Below are positions 1 to 6,677 of a DNA stretch of 8,856 nucleotides, one piece after another. The position numbers and the translations under genes were made by a program. The notes under the pieces were generated by a model. That model ran no database searches, was not told where the DNA came from, and saw nothing but the letters and a program-made list of their open reading frames with translations. The stretch's first letter is position 1; the number at the start of each line of letters is the position of its first letter. The DNA comes from Dehalococcoidia bacterium (GTDB lineage: Bacteria > Chloroflexota > Dehalococcoidia > Dehalococcoidales > Fen-1064), in NCBI GenBank assembly GCA_003153955.1, contig PMCB01000023.1:4844-13699 (forward strand). Reading direction: 5' to 3'.

Positions 1-96
1 AAGGCCATGTCTGAAACCACGCCCAGGCCGGCAACCGACGGACCGCGGCATTTCGACCGCCCGCCTCGAAGGGATTTTCCCCCGCGTCCCCGCTAG
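1..96 (+). CDS. C-terminal tail of an upstream gene (possibly polynucleotide phosphorylase), 5' end outside window
   Basis: Frame 1 is open from the left edge to a TAG at 94-96 and gives 31 residues beginning KAMSETTPRP and ending RRDFPPRPR. The tail is rich in Arg and Pro and should be disordered. The first residues resemble the end of an S1 RNA-binding domain (the usual INLSRKA pattern), and a basic Arg/Pro tail after an S1 domain is common in polynucleotide phosphorylase, the 3'-5' exoribonuclease. That identity is an inference from very few residues; ribosomal protein S1 or another S1-domain protein is also possible. The stop lies 27 nt before dapB, with no hairpin between, so the gene is probably cotranscribed with the dap genes. 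Confidence 0.5.
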   Translation, partial: KAMSETTPRPATDGPRHFDRPPRRDFPPRPR

Positions 97-123
97 AATC
101 ATTAAAAGTAATGGTGAAATAAA

Positions 124-927
124 ATGAAACCGATTACCGTGGTTGTTCATGGCGCAATGGGTAAAATGGGCAAAACGGTAATTGGCGCTGTTTGCCAGGA
201 ACCGGAGACCAAACTCGTCGGCGCGGTGGATATCCAAGCGACCGGCGACAGTCTCCTGTTACCTGACGGTTCGGGCGACATACCTTTATCCTCAGATTTA
301 GACAGCCTCCTGTCCGCGCAAAAACCCGATTTAATGATTGACTTTTCCGTCGCCAAAGCCGCAATGCCGGCAATCCGGATTGCCGCCAAAAGAAAGATCA
401 ACATCGTCAGCGGCACCACCGGTTTTTCCTCCGCCGAAGTCGATGAGATGAAAAAACTGTCTGATTCCAACGGCATCGGCATAATCTGGGCCTCCAATTT
501 CGCCATCGGGGCGATTGTAATGATGCACCTTTCCAGTATCGCCGCGAAATATTTCGATTACGCGGAAATCATCGAACTGCACCACAACATGAAAATGGAC
601 GCGCCTTCCGGCACGGCTTTATCAACCGCCAAATCCATGGCAGCAGCCCGGGGCAAACCATTCAACCGTCCGCCCCTGGAAAAAGGCGAGACCTTACCCA
701 GCCGCGGGTTACAGACAGAAGGCATTTCCATCCACAGCGTCCGCCTGCCCGGCTTCTTAGCCCACCAGGAAGTGATTTTCGGGGCTGCCGGACAAACGCT
801 CACCATCCGCCACGACACCATCGACCGGGATTGCTTTATGCCCGGTGTTATCCTGGCAACCAAAGCCGTCATCAAACGGCGCGGGTTGACGGTCGGGCTG
901 GCGCCCATACTCGGCCTGGAAGGATAA
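124..927 (+). CDS. dapB: 4-hydroxy-tetrahydrodipicolinate reductase
   Basis: The 267-aa protein is full length for DapB. It reduces 4-hydroxy-tetrahydrodipicolinate with NAD(P)H to tetrahydrodipicolinate in the cytoplasmic lysine/diaminopimelate pathway. The N-terminal Rossmann loop reads HGAMGKMG (residues 9-16), and GTTG is at 97-100. The family signature ELHHNMKMDAPSGTA is at 151-165, with His153 and Lys157 at the positions of E. coli His159 and Lys163. A second conserved block, SVRLPGFLAHQEVIFG, is at 205-220. The ATG at 124 is preceded by GGTGA (113-117) with a 6-nt gap; an ATG at 111 stops after three codons and is excluded. It is the first gene of the dapB-asd-dapA cluster and ends 3 nt before asd. 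Nothing is missing. Confidence 0.97.
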   Translation: MKPITVVVHGAMGKMGKTVIGAVCQEPETKLVGAVDIQATGDSLLLPDGSGDIPLSSDLDSLLSAQKPDLMIDFSVAKAAMPAIRIAAKRKINIVSGTTGFSSAEVDEMKKLSDSNGIGIIWASNFAIGAIVMMHLSSIAAKYFDYAEIIELHHNMKMDAPSGTALSTAKSMAAARGKPFNRPPLEKGETLPSRGLQTEGISIHSVRLPGFLAHQEVIFGAAGQTLTIRHDTIDRDCFMPGVILATKAVIKRRGLTVGLAPILGLEG

Positions 928-930
928 AAA

Positions 931-1959
931 ATGAGACAGTTCAACGCGGCTGTCATCGGTGCCCAAACCCTGGTCGGACAGGAATTCATCAAACTTCTTG
1001 AGGAACGTGCTTTCCCCGTGAATTCGCTCCGTCTTTTTGCCTCGGACCACGTTCCGGCCGGCAAGAAACTTTTTTTCAAACATCAGGAAATTACCGTTCA
1101 GGAACTGCTGCCACAATCTTTCCACGATGTCGATATCGCCTTTTTCTCGTCGGGGCCTGAGGTCAGCCGCTATTTTGCGCCGCTCGCAGCCCGAAACAGG
1201 ACCCTGGTCATCGATACCAGCAGTTATTTCCGAAGCGACAAAGAAATCCCGATGGTCGTGCCGGAAGTTAACATTGAAGACGCGAAACTGCATCATGGCA
1301 TCATCTCCACCCCGAACTGCTCCACGATTCAGTTGGCGGTGGTTTTATGTCCTTTGCATAAACTGAATCCGATCAAACGGGTTATCGTTGATACTTATCA
1401 GTCTGTCTCCGGCAAAGATGCGGCGGCCATTGAAGAATTGAACAACCAGATGAAGCAGGTGATGGACGGACAAACGGCGGTCATCCGGGTTTTCCCGCAC
1501 CAGATTGCTTTTAATTTATTGCCGGAAGTGGACGTTTTTCTGGACAGCGGCGAGACCCGGGAAGAAAGGAAGATTCTGGAAGAGACCAGGAAAATCTTGC
1601 GTTCACCCGAAATGGCCGTTTCCGCGACCTGTGTCTGGACGCCCGTGTTTATCGGGCACAGTCAGGCAGTACATGTCGAATTTACACATCCGATGCCGCC
1701 GGAAGAAGCCCGGCGGATACTTTCCGCGGCGCCCGGCGTGAGGCTGATGGATGATACGACGGTCAGCATTTATCCGCAGCCGTGGACAGTCGCCGGCACA
1801 AATGAATGTTATGTGGGGCGTGTCCGTCAGGATACATCACACAGAAACGGCTTGGCAATGTGGACTGTAGCTGATAATATAAGAAAAGGCGCCGCGTTAA
1901 ACGCCGTGCAAATCGCCGAAGAAATGATAAAACGGGAATGGCTTTCCCCTAAGGGTTAG
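931..1959 (+). CDS. asd: Aspartate-semialdehyde dehydrogenase, with unusual active-site substitutions
   Basis: The 342-aa protein matches the aspartate-semialdehyde dehydrogenase family, which converts beta-aspartyl phosphate to aspartate semialdehyde with NADPH. Catalytic Cys130 lies in TPNCSTIQ, Gln157 in TYQSVSG and His243 in IGHS. Cys-to-Gln spacing (27) equals that of E. coli Cys135/Gln162. Arg101 (SSYFRSD) and Lys214 (EERKI) fit the phosphate-binding positions. The C-terminal helix NIRKGAALNAVQIAE (316-330) is typical. Several normally fixed positions differ: the nucleotide loop is GAQTLVG (10-16) rather than GATGxVG, SAGG is SSGP (73-76), DNSS is DTSS (95-98), SGAG is SGKD (160-163), and the substrate-binding Arg seven residues before the catalytic His is Trp236. 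AAGGA (920-924) is 6 nt before the ATG. Spacing of 3 nt on each side shows operon membership. Family membership is firm; normal activity is less certain. Confidence 0.92.
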   Translation: MRQFNAAVIGAQTLVGQEFIKLLEERAFPVNSLRLFASDHVPAGKKLFFKHQEITVQELLPQSFHDVDIAFFSSGPEVSRYFAPLAARNRTLVIDTSSYFRSDKEIPMVVPEVNIEDAKLHHGIISTPNCSTIQLAVVLCPLHKLNPIKRVIVDTYQSVSGKDAAAIEELNNQMKQVMDGQTAVIRVFPHQIAFNLLPEVDVFLDSGETREERKILEETRKILRSPEMAVSATCVWTPVFIGHSQAVHVEFTHPMPPEEARRILSAAPGVRLMDDTTVSIYPQPWTVAGTNECYVGRVRQDTSHRNGLAMWTVADNIRKGAALNAVQIAEEMIKREWLSPKG

Positions 1960-1962
1960 GAC

Positions 1963-2859
1963 ATGAAAGAACTGGGCAGACTGATTACCGCAATGGTGAC
2001 CCCTTTCGATAAAAAAGGTGAAGTGGATTACGACCAGGCGAAGAAACTGGCTTTAGCACTGCTGAAATCCGGCAGTGAAGGACTGGTACTGGCGGGCACC
2101 ACCGGTGAATCCCCAACACTGCTGCATGAGGAAGAAGAAATTACCCTGTTTAGGGAAGTTAAAAAAGTGGTCGGCAAGAAAGGTTCGATTATTGCCAATA
2201 CCGGCAGCAACAGCACCGCCGAAGCGGTTCTTTCGACCAAAGATGCCGAGAAACTGGGGGTTGACGCCTGTTTGCTGGTGGTGCCTTATTACAATAAACC
2301 GTCGCAGGAAGGGCTGTATCAGCATTTTAAAACGATAGCGGAAAGCACCGATTTACCCTGCATCCTTTATAATGTGCCCACGCGCACGATTACCAGCCTG
2401 AGGGCGGAAACGACAATCAGATTGAGCAAAATCCCAAACATTATCGGTACCAAAGAAGCCAGCGGGAACATGGACCAGATCACAAAAATAATCAAGGAAG
2501 CCAAACCGGGTTTTCTGGTCTGGAGCGGCAATGACTGCGACACACTGCCGATGCTGGCGCTGGGCGCTTACGGCGTGATCAGCGTAACTTCGCACCTGGC
2601 CGGGAAGCAAATGCATGAGATGATTTACAGCTATGTTAAAGGCGATACGAAGAAAGCCGCAGAGATACACGCGCAGCTTTTACCGTTGTTCACTTCACTG
2701 TTCCTGGTTTCCAATCCCCAGCCAGTAAAATACGCGCTGAATAAAATCGGGTTTGACGTAGGAAAACCGCGCCTGCCGCTGATGGAACCGGACGCGGCCA
2801 CGGCCGCGCTGATTGACGCCGCATTGAAGAAATGCAAGATTGATTTGCCGGTGAAGTAG
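1963..2859 (+). CDS. dapA: 4-hydroxy-tetrahydrodipicolinate synthase
   Basis: The 298-aa protein has the normal length and (beta/alpha)8 pattern of DapA. It condenses pyruvate with aspartate semialdehyde, the product of the adjacent asd gene, in the first committed step of the lysine/diaminopimelate branch. GTTGESPTL is at 45-53, with Thr46 and Thr47 at the positions of E. coli Thr44/Thr45. VPYYNKP follows at 107-113, and YNVPTRT at 136-142 supplies Tyr136 and Arg141. GTKEAS at 162-167 supplies Lys164, the Schiff-base lysine. SGND (188-191), GAYGVISV (201-208) and SNPQPVKYALNKIG (250-263) are further family blocks. AAGGG at 1951-1955, inside the end of asd, lies 7 nt before the ATG. It is the last gene of the operon and converges on the peptidase S51 gene. 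Nothing looks abnormal. Confidence 0.97.
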   Translation: MKELGRLITAMVTPFDKKGEVDYDQAKKLALALLKSGSEGLVLAGTTGESPTLLHEEEEITLFREVKKVVGKKGSIIANTGSNSTAEAVLSTKDAEKLGVDACLLVVPYYNKPSQEGLYQHFKTIAESTDLPCILYNVPTRTITSLRAETTIRLSKIPNIIGTKEASGNMDQITKIIKEAKPGFLVWSGNDCDTLPMLALGAYGVISVTSHLAGKQMHEMIYSYVKGDTKKAAEIHAQLLPLFTSLFLVSNPQPVKYALNKIGFDVGKPRLPLMEPDAATAALIDAALKKCKIDLPVK

Positions 2860-2996
2860 GCTAAAAATCAAGTAAGGTTAATAAAAATAATTGTCATTGC
2901 CGGACTTTGTTTATAAAATAGCCTCACACACAGAGGTATTTTTTACCGCACGATTTCACCCTCATCATCATCTTCTCCCCTCAAGGGAGAAGAGAC
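2860..2996. other. Intergenic region between convergent genes
   Basis: This 137-bp gap lies between the ends of dapA and the peptidase S51 gene. It is AT-rich in its first half and holds one clear hairpin at 2971-2993. No open frame with a ribosome binding site was seen. Confidence 0.6.
2971..2993. terminator. Hairpin between convergent dapA and S51 genes, possible bidirectional terminator
   Basis: TCTTCTCCC (2971-2979) and GGGAGAAGA (2985-2993) form a perfect 9-bp stem with a 5-nt loop. It starts 3 nt past the stop of the minus-strand S51 gene and 111 nt past dapA. The position between two convergent stops suggests transcription termination, but neither strand has a T-run after the stem, so it does not meet the usual intrinsic-terminator pattern. 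The arm sequence resembles the other CTCTCCC/GGGAGAG hairpins in the window, so it may instead be a divergent member of that repeat family. Confidence 0.4.
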
Positions 2997-3704
2997 TTAT
3001 CCCACAGTGGGCAACATATCTTCTATTCTTTCAACTTGGCCGCTGCGTTTCTGATATTGATGAATGGCGCCGGATAAGGCTTCTATCTTACCGTCGGGGA
3101 AGACTTTGATGGCAGTACCGGAAACAATGCCGTACCCGATGGCGCCGTCTTTTTCCAGCTTTAATAATGCCTGCAGTTCTTCCCAGCCGTCCGCTTCGCC
3201 GTGGGTATCACAAAGCACCGGTGCGATCCCCAGACAAGGGAAGATTTCAGCTGTGTTATCGTCGTCCGGGTTAGGCCAACGGATCCATTCTTTAGCCAAC
3301 ATGATGCTGCCGGCGGAAATCCCGAAAAACGGCTTGCCCTGTTTGTAAAGCCCGACAATGAAATCGGTCAGATTTTTATCGGACAGCACCTGCATGCCAT
3401 GTTCGACGTCGCCGCCGCTGACATAAACGATATCTGAGGATTCGAGAATATCTTTAGCTTTGTCCACATCCGCTTTTTTAGAGGCGAGGGCGGCGAGTTT
3501 GACCTTACCGGCCCCGGCTCCTTTGAGCGCCGCAGCCATCATTAAAAAGAAGGCTTTGCTGTCATCGCTGGCAGCCCCAAGATAAGCGATGGACGGGGCG
3601 GTTTTGCCGCTTTCTTGAAAGACAGACTGATATAAGGGATTAAAAGAGGCGGGGTTGCGGGGGCGGCCGCCAGCCAGGAGATAAACAGGTTTTAAATTGC
3701 TCAT
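2997..3704 (-). CDS. Peptidase S51 family (peptidase E-like) hydrolase
   Basis: The 235-aa protein has the class I glutamine-amidotransferase-like fold seen in peptidase S51 (PepE, cyanophycinase) proteins. The strand-turn VYVSGGDVEHGMQVL (93-107) matches the GG(G/D)N segment. The nucleophile elbow GISAGSIML (128-136) puts Ser130 as the nucleophile. His168 in CDTHGEADGWEEL (165-177) is the likely catalytic His. PepE cleaves Asp-X dipeptides and cyanophycinase cleaves beta-Asp-Arg; which applies here cannot be told from the sequence. No signal peptide or membrane segment is visible, so it should be cytoplasmic. The ATG at 3704 has a weak AAGG about 10 nt upstream. The gene is last of three minus-strand genes, 122 bp after the CoA ligase gene, and that gap holds a palindromic repeat. 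A link to its neighbours is not evident. Confidence 0.85.
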   Translation of the reverse strand: MSNLKPVYLLAGGRPRNPASFNPLYQSVFQESGKTAPSIAYLGAASDDSKAFFLMMAAALKGAGAGKVKLAALASKKADVDKAKDILESSDIVYVSGGDVEHGMQVLSDKNLTDFIVGLYKQGKPFFGISAGSIMLAKEWIRWPNPDDDNTAEIFPCLGIAPVLCDTHGEADGWEELQALLKLEKDGAIGYGIVSGTAIKVFPDGKIEALSGAIHQYQKRSGQVERIEDMLPTVG

Positions 3705-3826
3705 TGATTGATTACCTTGATTATTCTTTTTTTTATTGATGCACTCTCTCTCAATCTCTCTCCCGTCGTCCCTCCGGGACCCAATGGCCTAATAGGGAGA
3801 GAGGTGAATGTATTGATTTAGAAAAA
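3705..3826. other. Intergenic region between CoA ligase and S51 genes
   Basis: This 122-bp gap contains the palindromic repeat at 3756-3806, an adjoining CT-rich tract (3743-3764) and a run of eight T at 3727-3734 on the + strand. No promoter resembling the sigma70 consensus was recognised for the S51 gene. Confidence 0.5.
3756..3806. repeat. Dispersed palindromic repeat, copy A
   Basis: The outer arms CTCTCTCCC (3756-3764) and GGGAGAGAG (3795-3803) are perfectly complementary over 9 bp. An inner hairpin, GTCCC (3768-3772) with GGGAC (3776-3780), sits between them. The unit resembles copy B at 7076-7127: both have CTCTCCCGT, then CCTCCGGGACC, a GGCCT, and GGGAGAG followed by GGTG. This identifies a small non-coding repeat family of the REP/MITE kind. 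No transposase is nearby. Whether the RNA has a role, for example in mRNA stability between the two flanking minus-strand genes, is unknown. Confidence 0.65.
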
Positions 3827-5140
3827 TTATCCTTTTTCCAGATAGTCTTCTATTTTCAGGGGGAAGAGGGTTTTGGAGAGGCGGTATTTGCCGGAAACTT
3901 CCGGCGCAATCATTTCTTCATGGATGACGGCAATTTTGGCTTCCCGTCCGTAAAGCCCTTTGAGAACCGAAGCGGCGGATTCACTGAGCTCCCGTTTATC
4001 CGGTGTCCGGCTGGCGAGATGCAGTTCATAAGTACCAGGAGAGGTTTGCTCCAGTTTATACTCATCGATTTCTTCGAGCGCACTCAGGTTATGGTCCAAT
4101 TCCCGGGAAGTTACCAGACGTCCCGCGCAGGTTAAAGTGGCATTCACGCACCGGCCTTCGGTGGCTGCCAGGATTATCCCCTCGTGGCGGCCACAGGAAC
4201 ATTTTCCCGTTTCCTCCACTCGCACCAGGTCGCCGACGTCGAAGCGCAGCAGATGATACCACTCGTTGTGGAAAGGCGTTACCAGTATTCTACCCAGCGA
4301 CGGGCCGCCGTGTTCTTTTTTCAGCGGCTGGAAATCCACACGGCAAAACTGCGTGTTCTGGTGGAATTTACCGGCTTCGCACTGCATGAAGACATAACCC
4401 GTTTCGGTGGTGCCGTAGGAACTGGCGGTCGGAGAGGTAAAAACTTTGCGGATTTGCCGGTAATGAAGATTAGTCGGGTTTTCGTAGGTTAAGACGATCA
4501 ATCCGGGCTGAAATACGGTTTGTCCGCTGGCACTGATATATCGGCACAACCTGGCCAGCAAGGACGGATTGGCTTCCAGAATCACCGGCCGGAAAACGGC
4601 CAGTTCACGGATCATCCGGTCCATATGCTCTGCAGTCCAGGCGGTATAATTCGTCCGTTCACTTAAATAAAGAAACCTGGCGAGACGGCGATTTTCCAGC
4701 GGCAGATCAGAGTTGTCCGAAGCAATGCCGACATTCAAAGGGTTTACCAGAATCGCCTCGGGATGCTCGCCGGTGGCGAGGCGGGCAGCATAGGTATTCA
4801 GTTTCCAGGAAGCCCTTTCCGAGGCGTCCCACCATTTCTGGTTCCAGATATTAGTGACTTTATCATCGGTGGTGCCGCTGGTACTGACGAACGAGATTTC
4901 GCCGCTGTCCAAGGCGTGCTGAATATTCACTCCCGGACTCACGAACCCAAGGGGGAAATATTCCCGGATATCTTTTTTCGTTAATACCGGCATCGCCTGA
5001 TAACGCGTGTCAACGGATAACAGTACACCGGGGTCGAAATCGCGCCAGGATTGATAGGCCGGGATTTCTTTCAGGGCGGTGTCAAGGGCGGCGGAAGAAT
5101 CCTGATAGTATTTCAGGGAAAATTCCCATTTTTGCATCAT
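3827..5140 (-). CDS. Phenylacetate-CoA ligase (PaaK/CapK)-like adenylate-forming enzyme
   Basis: The 437-aa length fits the PaaK/CapK family, whose members activate an aryl or other carboxylate with ATP as acyl-AMP and usually transfer it to CoA. The phosphate loop is STSGTTDDKV (86-95), SYGTTETGYV (241-250) is the ATE-type motif, RFDVGDLV (299-306) holds the ribose-binding Asp, and CSCGR (314-318) is the Cys pair common in this family. SGKYR (416-420) carries the candidate C-terminal catalytic Lys418. The phosphate loop has DDK in place of the usual GKP. Substrate cannot be assigned: there are no paa or phenylacetate pathway genes here. Two adjacent ATG codons occur at 5140 and 5137; GGAAAG is 5 nt before the first. 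It is the middle gene of three on this strand. Coenzyme F390 synthetase-like or polysaccharide-related CapK roles are alternatives. Confidence 0.85.
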   Translation of the reverse strand: MMQKWEFSLKYYQDSSAALDTALKEIPAYQSWRDFDPGVLLSVDTRYQAMPVLTKKDIREYFPLGFVSPGVNIQHALDSGEISFVSTSGTTDDKVTNIWNQKWWDASERASWKLNTYAARLATGEHPEAILVNPLNVGIASDNSDLPLENRRLARFLYLSERTNYTAWTAEHMDRMIRELAVFRPVILEANPSLLARLCRYISASGQTVFQPGLIVLTYENPTNLHYRQIRKVFTSPTASSYGTTETGYVFMQCEAGKFHQNTQFCRVDFQPLKKEHGGPSLGRILVTPFHNEWYHLLRFDVGDLVRVEETGKCSCGRHEGIILAATEGRCVNATLTCAGRLVTSRELDHNLSALEEIDEYKLEQTSPGTYELHLASRTPDKRELSESAASVLKGLYGREAKIAVIHEEMIAPEVSGKYRLSKTLFPLKIEDYLEKG

Positions 5141-5309
5141 TTTATCTTTCCGGTAACAGTTGTTTTACTCTTAGCTCAAGAAAATAAAATTGGCAGAACC
5201 CACTATTTACAGTTAAGAAAGCTTACCACGCAGACACAAAAAGTTGCAACCATGAAATACAGACAAAATGAATTCCGAACCGGAATTATATTCTGATATG
5301 AATTGTCTT
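5141..5309. other. Intergenic region between MFS and CoA ligase genes
   Basis: This 169-bp AT-rich gap contains a hairpin at 5271-5287. I searched the minus strand for a promoter of the CoA ligase and found no convincing pair of -35 and -10 boxes. No small gene with a ribosome binding site was found. Confidence 0.5.
5271..5287 (-). terminator. Weak terminator-like hairpin downstream of the MFS gene
   Basis: AATTCCG (5271-5277) and CGGAATT (5281-5287) form a perfect 7-bp stem with a 3-nt loop, 22 nt after the MFS stop. On the minus strand the stem is followed by CATTTTG, a short T-run. It may partly end MFS transcription, but the stem has only three G-C pairs and the tail is poor. Confidence 0.3.
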
Positions 5310-6545
5310 TTATCCGGAACCTTTGGGAGTTGTTTCCGCGGATTCGCCGGCGTGTTTCGGAATTACTTTAACAACCAGCAGGGTTGTGAAAAGGTACATC
5401 CCGGCCGTAAACCCGAAAACATTTTTGAATCCTAAAGACGAGCCGAGAGCTCCGCCGATGGTGGGGCCCACACCGCCGCCCAGAGAACTGGCGCTTTGTC
5501 CAAGCCCGAAAACAACACCCTGTTGCGCAGGGGATACGGAAAGACTGAGTAACGCATAACCCGCTGTCAATATCCCGCCATTCAGCAACCCCCGTAAGGC
5601 GATGTAAATGGTGAGTTGAGTAACATTCGTAGCGGTCATCGGTCCGAGGTAGGCGAGACAGGTACCCAAGCAGGAAAAGACCAGTATCGTTTTCAGAGGC
5701 AAACGAGTGGTGAGACGGCCGGCAACGACCGCCGAGAGCGCCGCAATGATGCCGGCAAGAGTAAAAGCGATGCCGGCCTCGGTCGCCGCCTGCCCCAGCG
5801 GATTGAGCTGCTGAATGAAAAGGGGAATGATGGGCCCGACCATGCTGGGGCCGGCGTTTAAGGCAAATTGGATAATCAACAGGGGGAGGACCTCTTTGGA
5901 GCCGGCCAGGCGCAGCATACTGCCGAGGGAACTTCTTTCCGCCGATTTGACCGGTTCAAATTTCTCTTTAACCATAAAAAGCACGACAAAGCCCCCGGCA
6001 GCGAGGGCAGCAGCGGCGATGAAAAACGTAGTTTCATAACCGTATTTATCGGCGGCTAAACCGCCAATCAGCGGCCCGCAACTGTTGCCGATATAGATTC
6101 CCGTCATCAGCAGCCCCATGGCAAAAGGCCTTTTTTCCCGGGGAGTCATGGCGGCCACCAGCGCGGAAGCGGCGGCGACCGTGCCGCTGAGCACACCCTG
6201 AAAGAATCGCATGATTATCAGAAACGGGACATTCGGGGAGATAGCAATGAGCGCCACCACAACCGCGCTGCCGAAAATAGCCCGCAGCACCATCGGTTTT
6301 CTGCCCGTGCGGTCCGCCAGCAATCCCCACAGCGGCGCGGATAAAAACATGGCAATACCGCAAATACCTTCGGCGATCCCGGCCCAAAAAGCTGCCTGTG
6401 AATAGCTATAATTGCCCAGCTTTTCAATATATAAGGGCATAAACGGGAACACAAAACTGAAGCCGGCCATAACCAGTAATTCGGCAATAAATATTGCGTA
6501 GAGGTTTTTCTGCCAGTTATTCGAAGCCGGTTCTGAAAAAGTCAT
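5310..6545 (-). CDS. MFS transporter, DHA1-type drug/proton antiporter family
   Basis: The 411-aa protein has the length and hydrophobic pattern of a 12-helix major facilitator in the inner membrane. Motif A, GLLADRTGRKP (74-84), lies in the loop between helices 2 and 3. RFFQG (113-117) is motif B in helix 4. GIYIGNSCGPLIGG (149-162) is the antiporter motif C of helix 5. A charged stretch at about 193-220 forms the central cytoplasmic loop, and the second half repeats the fold. Together these place it with proton-driven exporters such as the Tet/NorA/Bmr group; its substrate cannot be read from sequence. The Shine-Dalgarno before the ATG at 6545 is weak (AAGAA), and a short upstream ORF overlaps the start codon, so translation may be coupled. 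It is first of three minus-strand genes, with a good promoter and a long leader. Confidence 0.92.
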   Translation of the reverse strand: MTFSEPASNNWQKNLYAIFIAELLVMAGFSFVFPFMPLYIEKLGNYSYSQAAFWAGIAEGICGIAMFLSAPLWGLLADRTGRKPMVLRAIFGSAVVVALIAISPNVPFLIIMRFFQGVLSGTVAAASALVAAMTPREKRPFAMGLLMTGIYIGNSCGPLIGGLAADKYGYETTFFIAAAALAAGGFVVLFMVKEKFEPVKSAERSSLGSMLRLAGSKEVLPLLIIQFALNAGPSMVGPIIPLFIQQLNPLGQAATEAGIAFTLAGIIAALSAVVAGRLTTRLPLKTILVFSCLGTCLAYLGPMTATNVTQLTIYIALRGLLNGGILTAGYALLSLSVSPAQQGVVFGLGQSASSLGGGVGPTIGGALGSSLGFKNVFGFTAGMYLFTTLLVVKVIPKHAGESAETTPKGSG

Positions 6546-6580
6546 AATTTCTTGTTTAATAGCTTTTTATATCGCCGCAT
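6542..6580 (-). CDS. Possible 12-codon leader ORF overlapping the MFS start
   Basis: An ATG at 6580-6578 opens a frame encoding MRRYKKLLNKKL, ending at TGA 6544-6542. Its stop overlaps the MFS start as ATGA. The peptide is very basic (six Lys/Arg of twelve). The sequence upstream (GCGGTAACAA) gives only a weak ribosome binding site. Stop-start overlap with a gene that lacks a good Shine-Dalgarno is a typical setting for translational coupling, and short leader ORFs precede some drug-resistance genes. An ORF this short can easily arise by chance, so it is only a candidate. Confidence 0.25.
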   Translation of the reverse strand: MRRYKKLLNKKL

Positions 6581-6612
6581 TTGTTACCGCAGTTATCTTT
6601 TCGGAACGGCAC

Positions 6613-6649
6613 ACCCGAAAGAGAAAATCCGGTTTTACCCGAAAACCGG
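6613..6649 (-). terminator. Candidate transcription attenuator in the MFS leader
   Basis: On the minus strand CCGGTTTT (6649-6642) pairs perfectly with AAAACCGG (6636-6629) around a 5-nt loop. The stem is followed by ATTTTCTCTTT, a T-rich tail as in intrinsic terminators. It lies between the promoter and the MFS start. TTTCGGGT occurs both in the hairpin (6644-6637) and just after it (6620-6613), so an alternative fold is possible. No known riboswitch class was recognised. Confidence 0.4.
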
Positions 6650-6677
6650 GGAATATATTACTAAATGTACAAATCTG

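Noticed and set aside
134..1296. Overlapping minus-strand frames of 79-179 codons opposite dapB and asd
   Set aside because: They lie fully opposite well-supported genes with intact motifs, lack ribosome binding sites and resemble no family.
5051..5296. 81-codon + strand frame across the CoA ligase start
   Set aside because: Half of it is antisense to the ligase N-terminus and the rest is AT-rich intergenic sequence.
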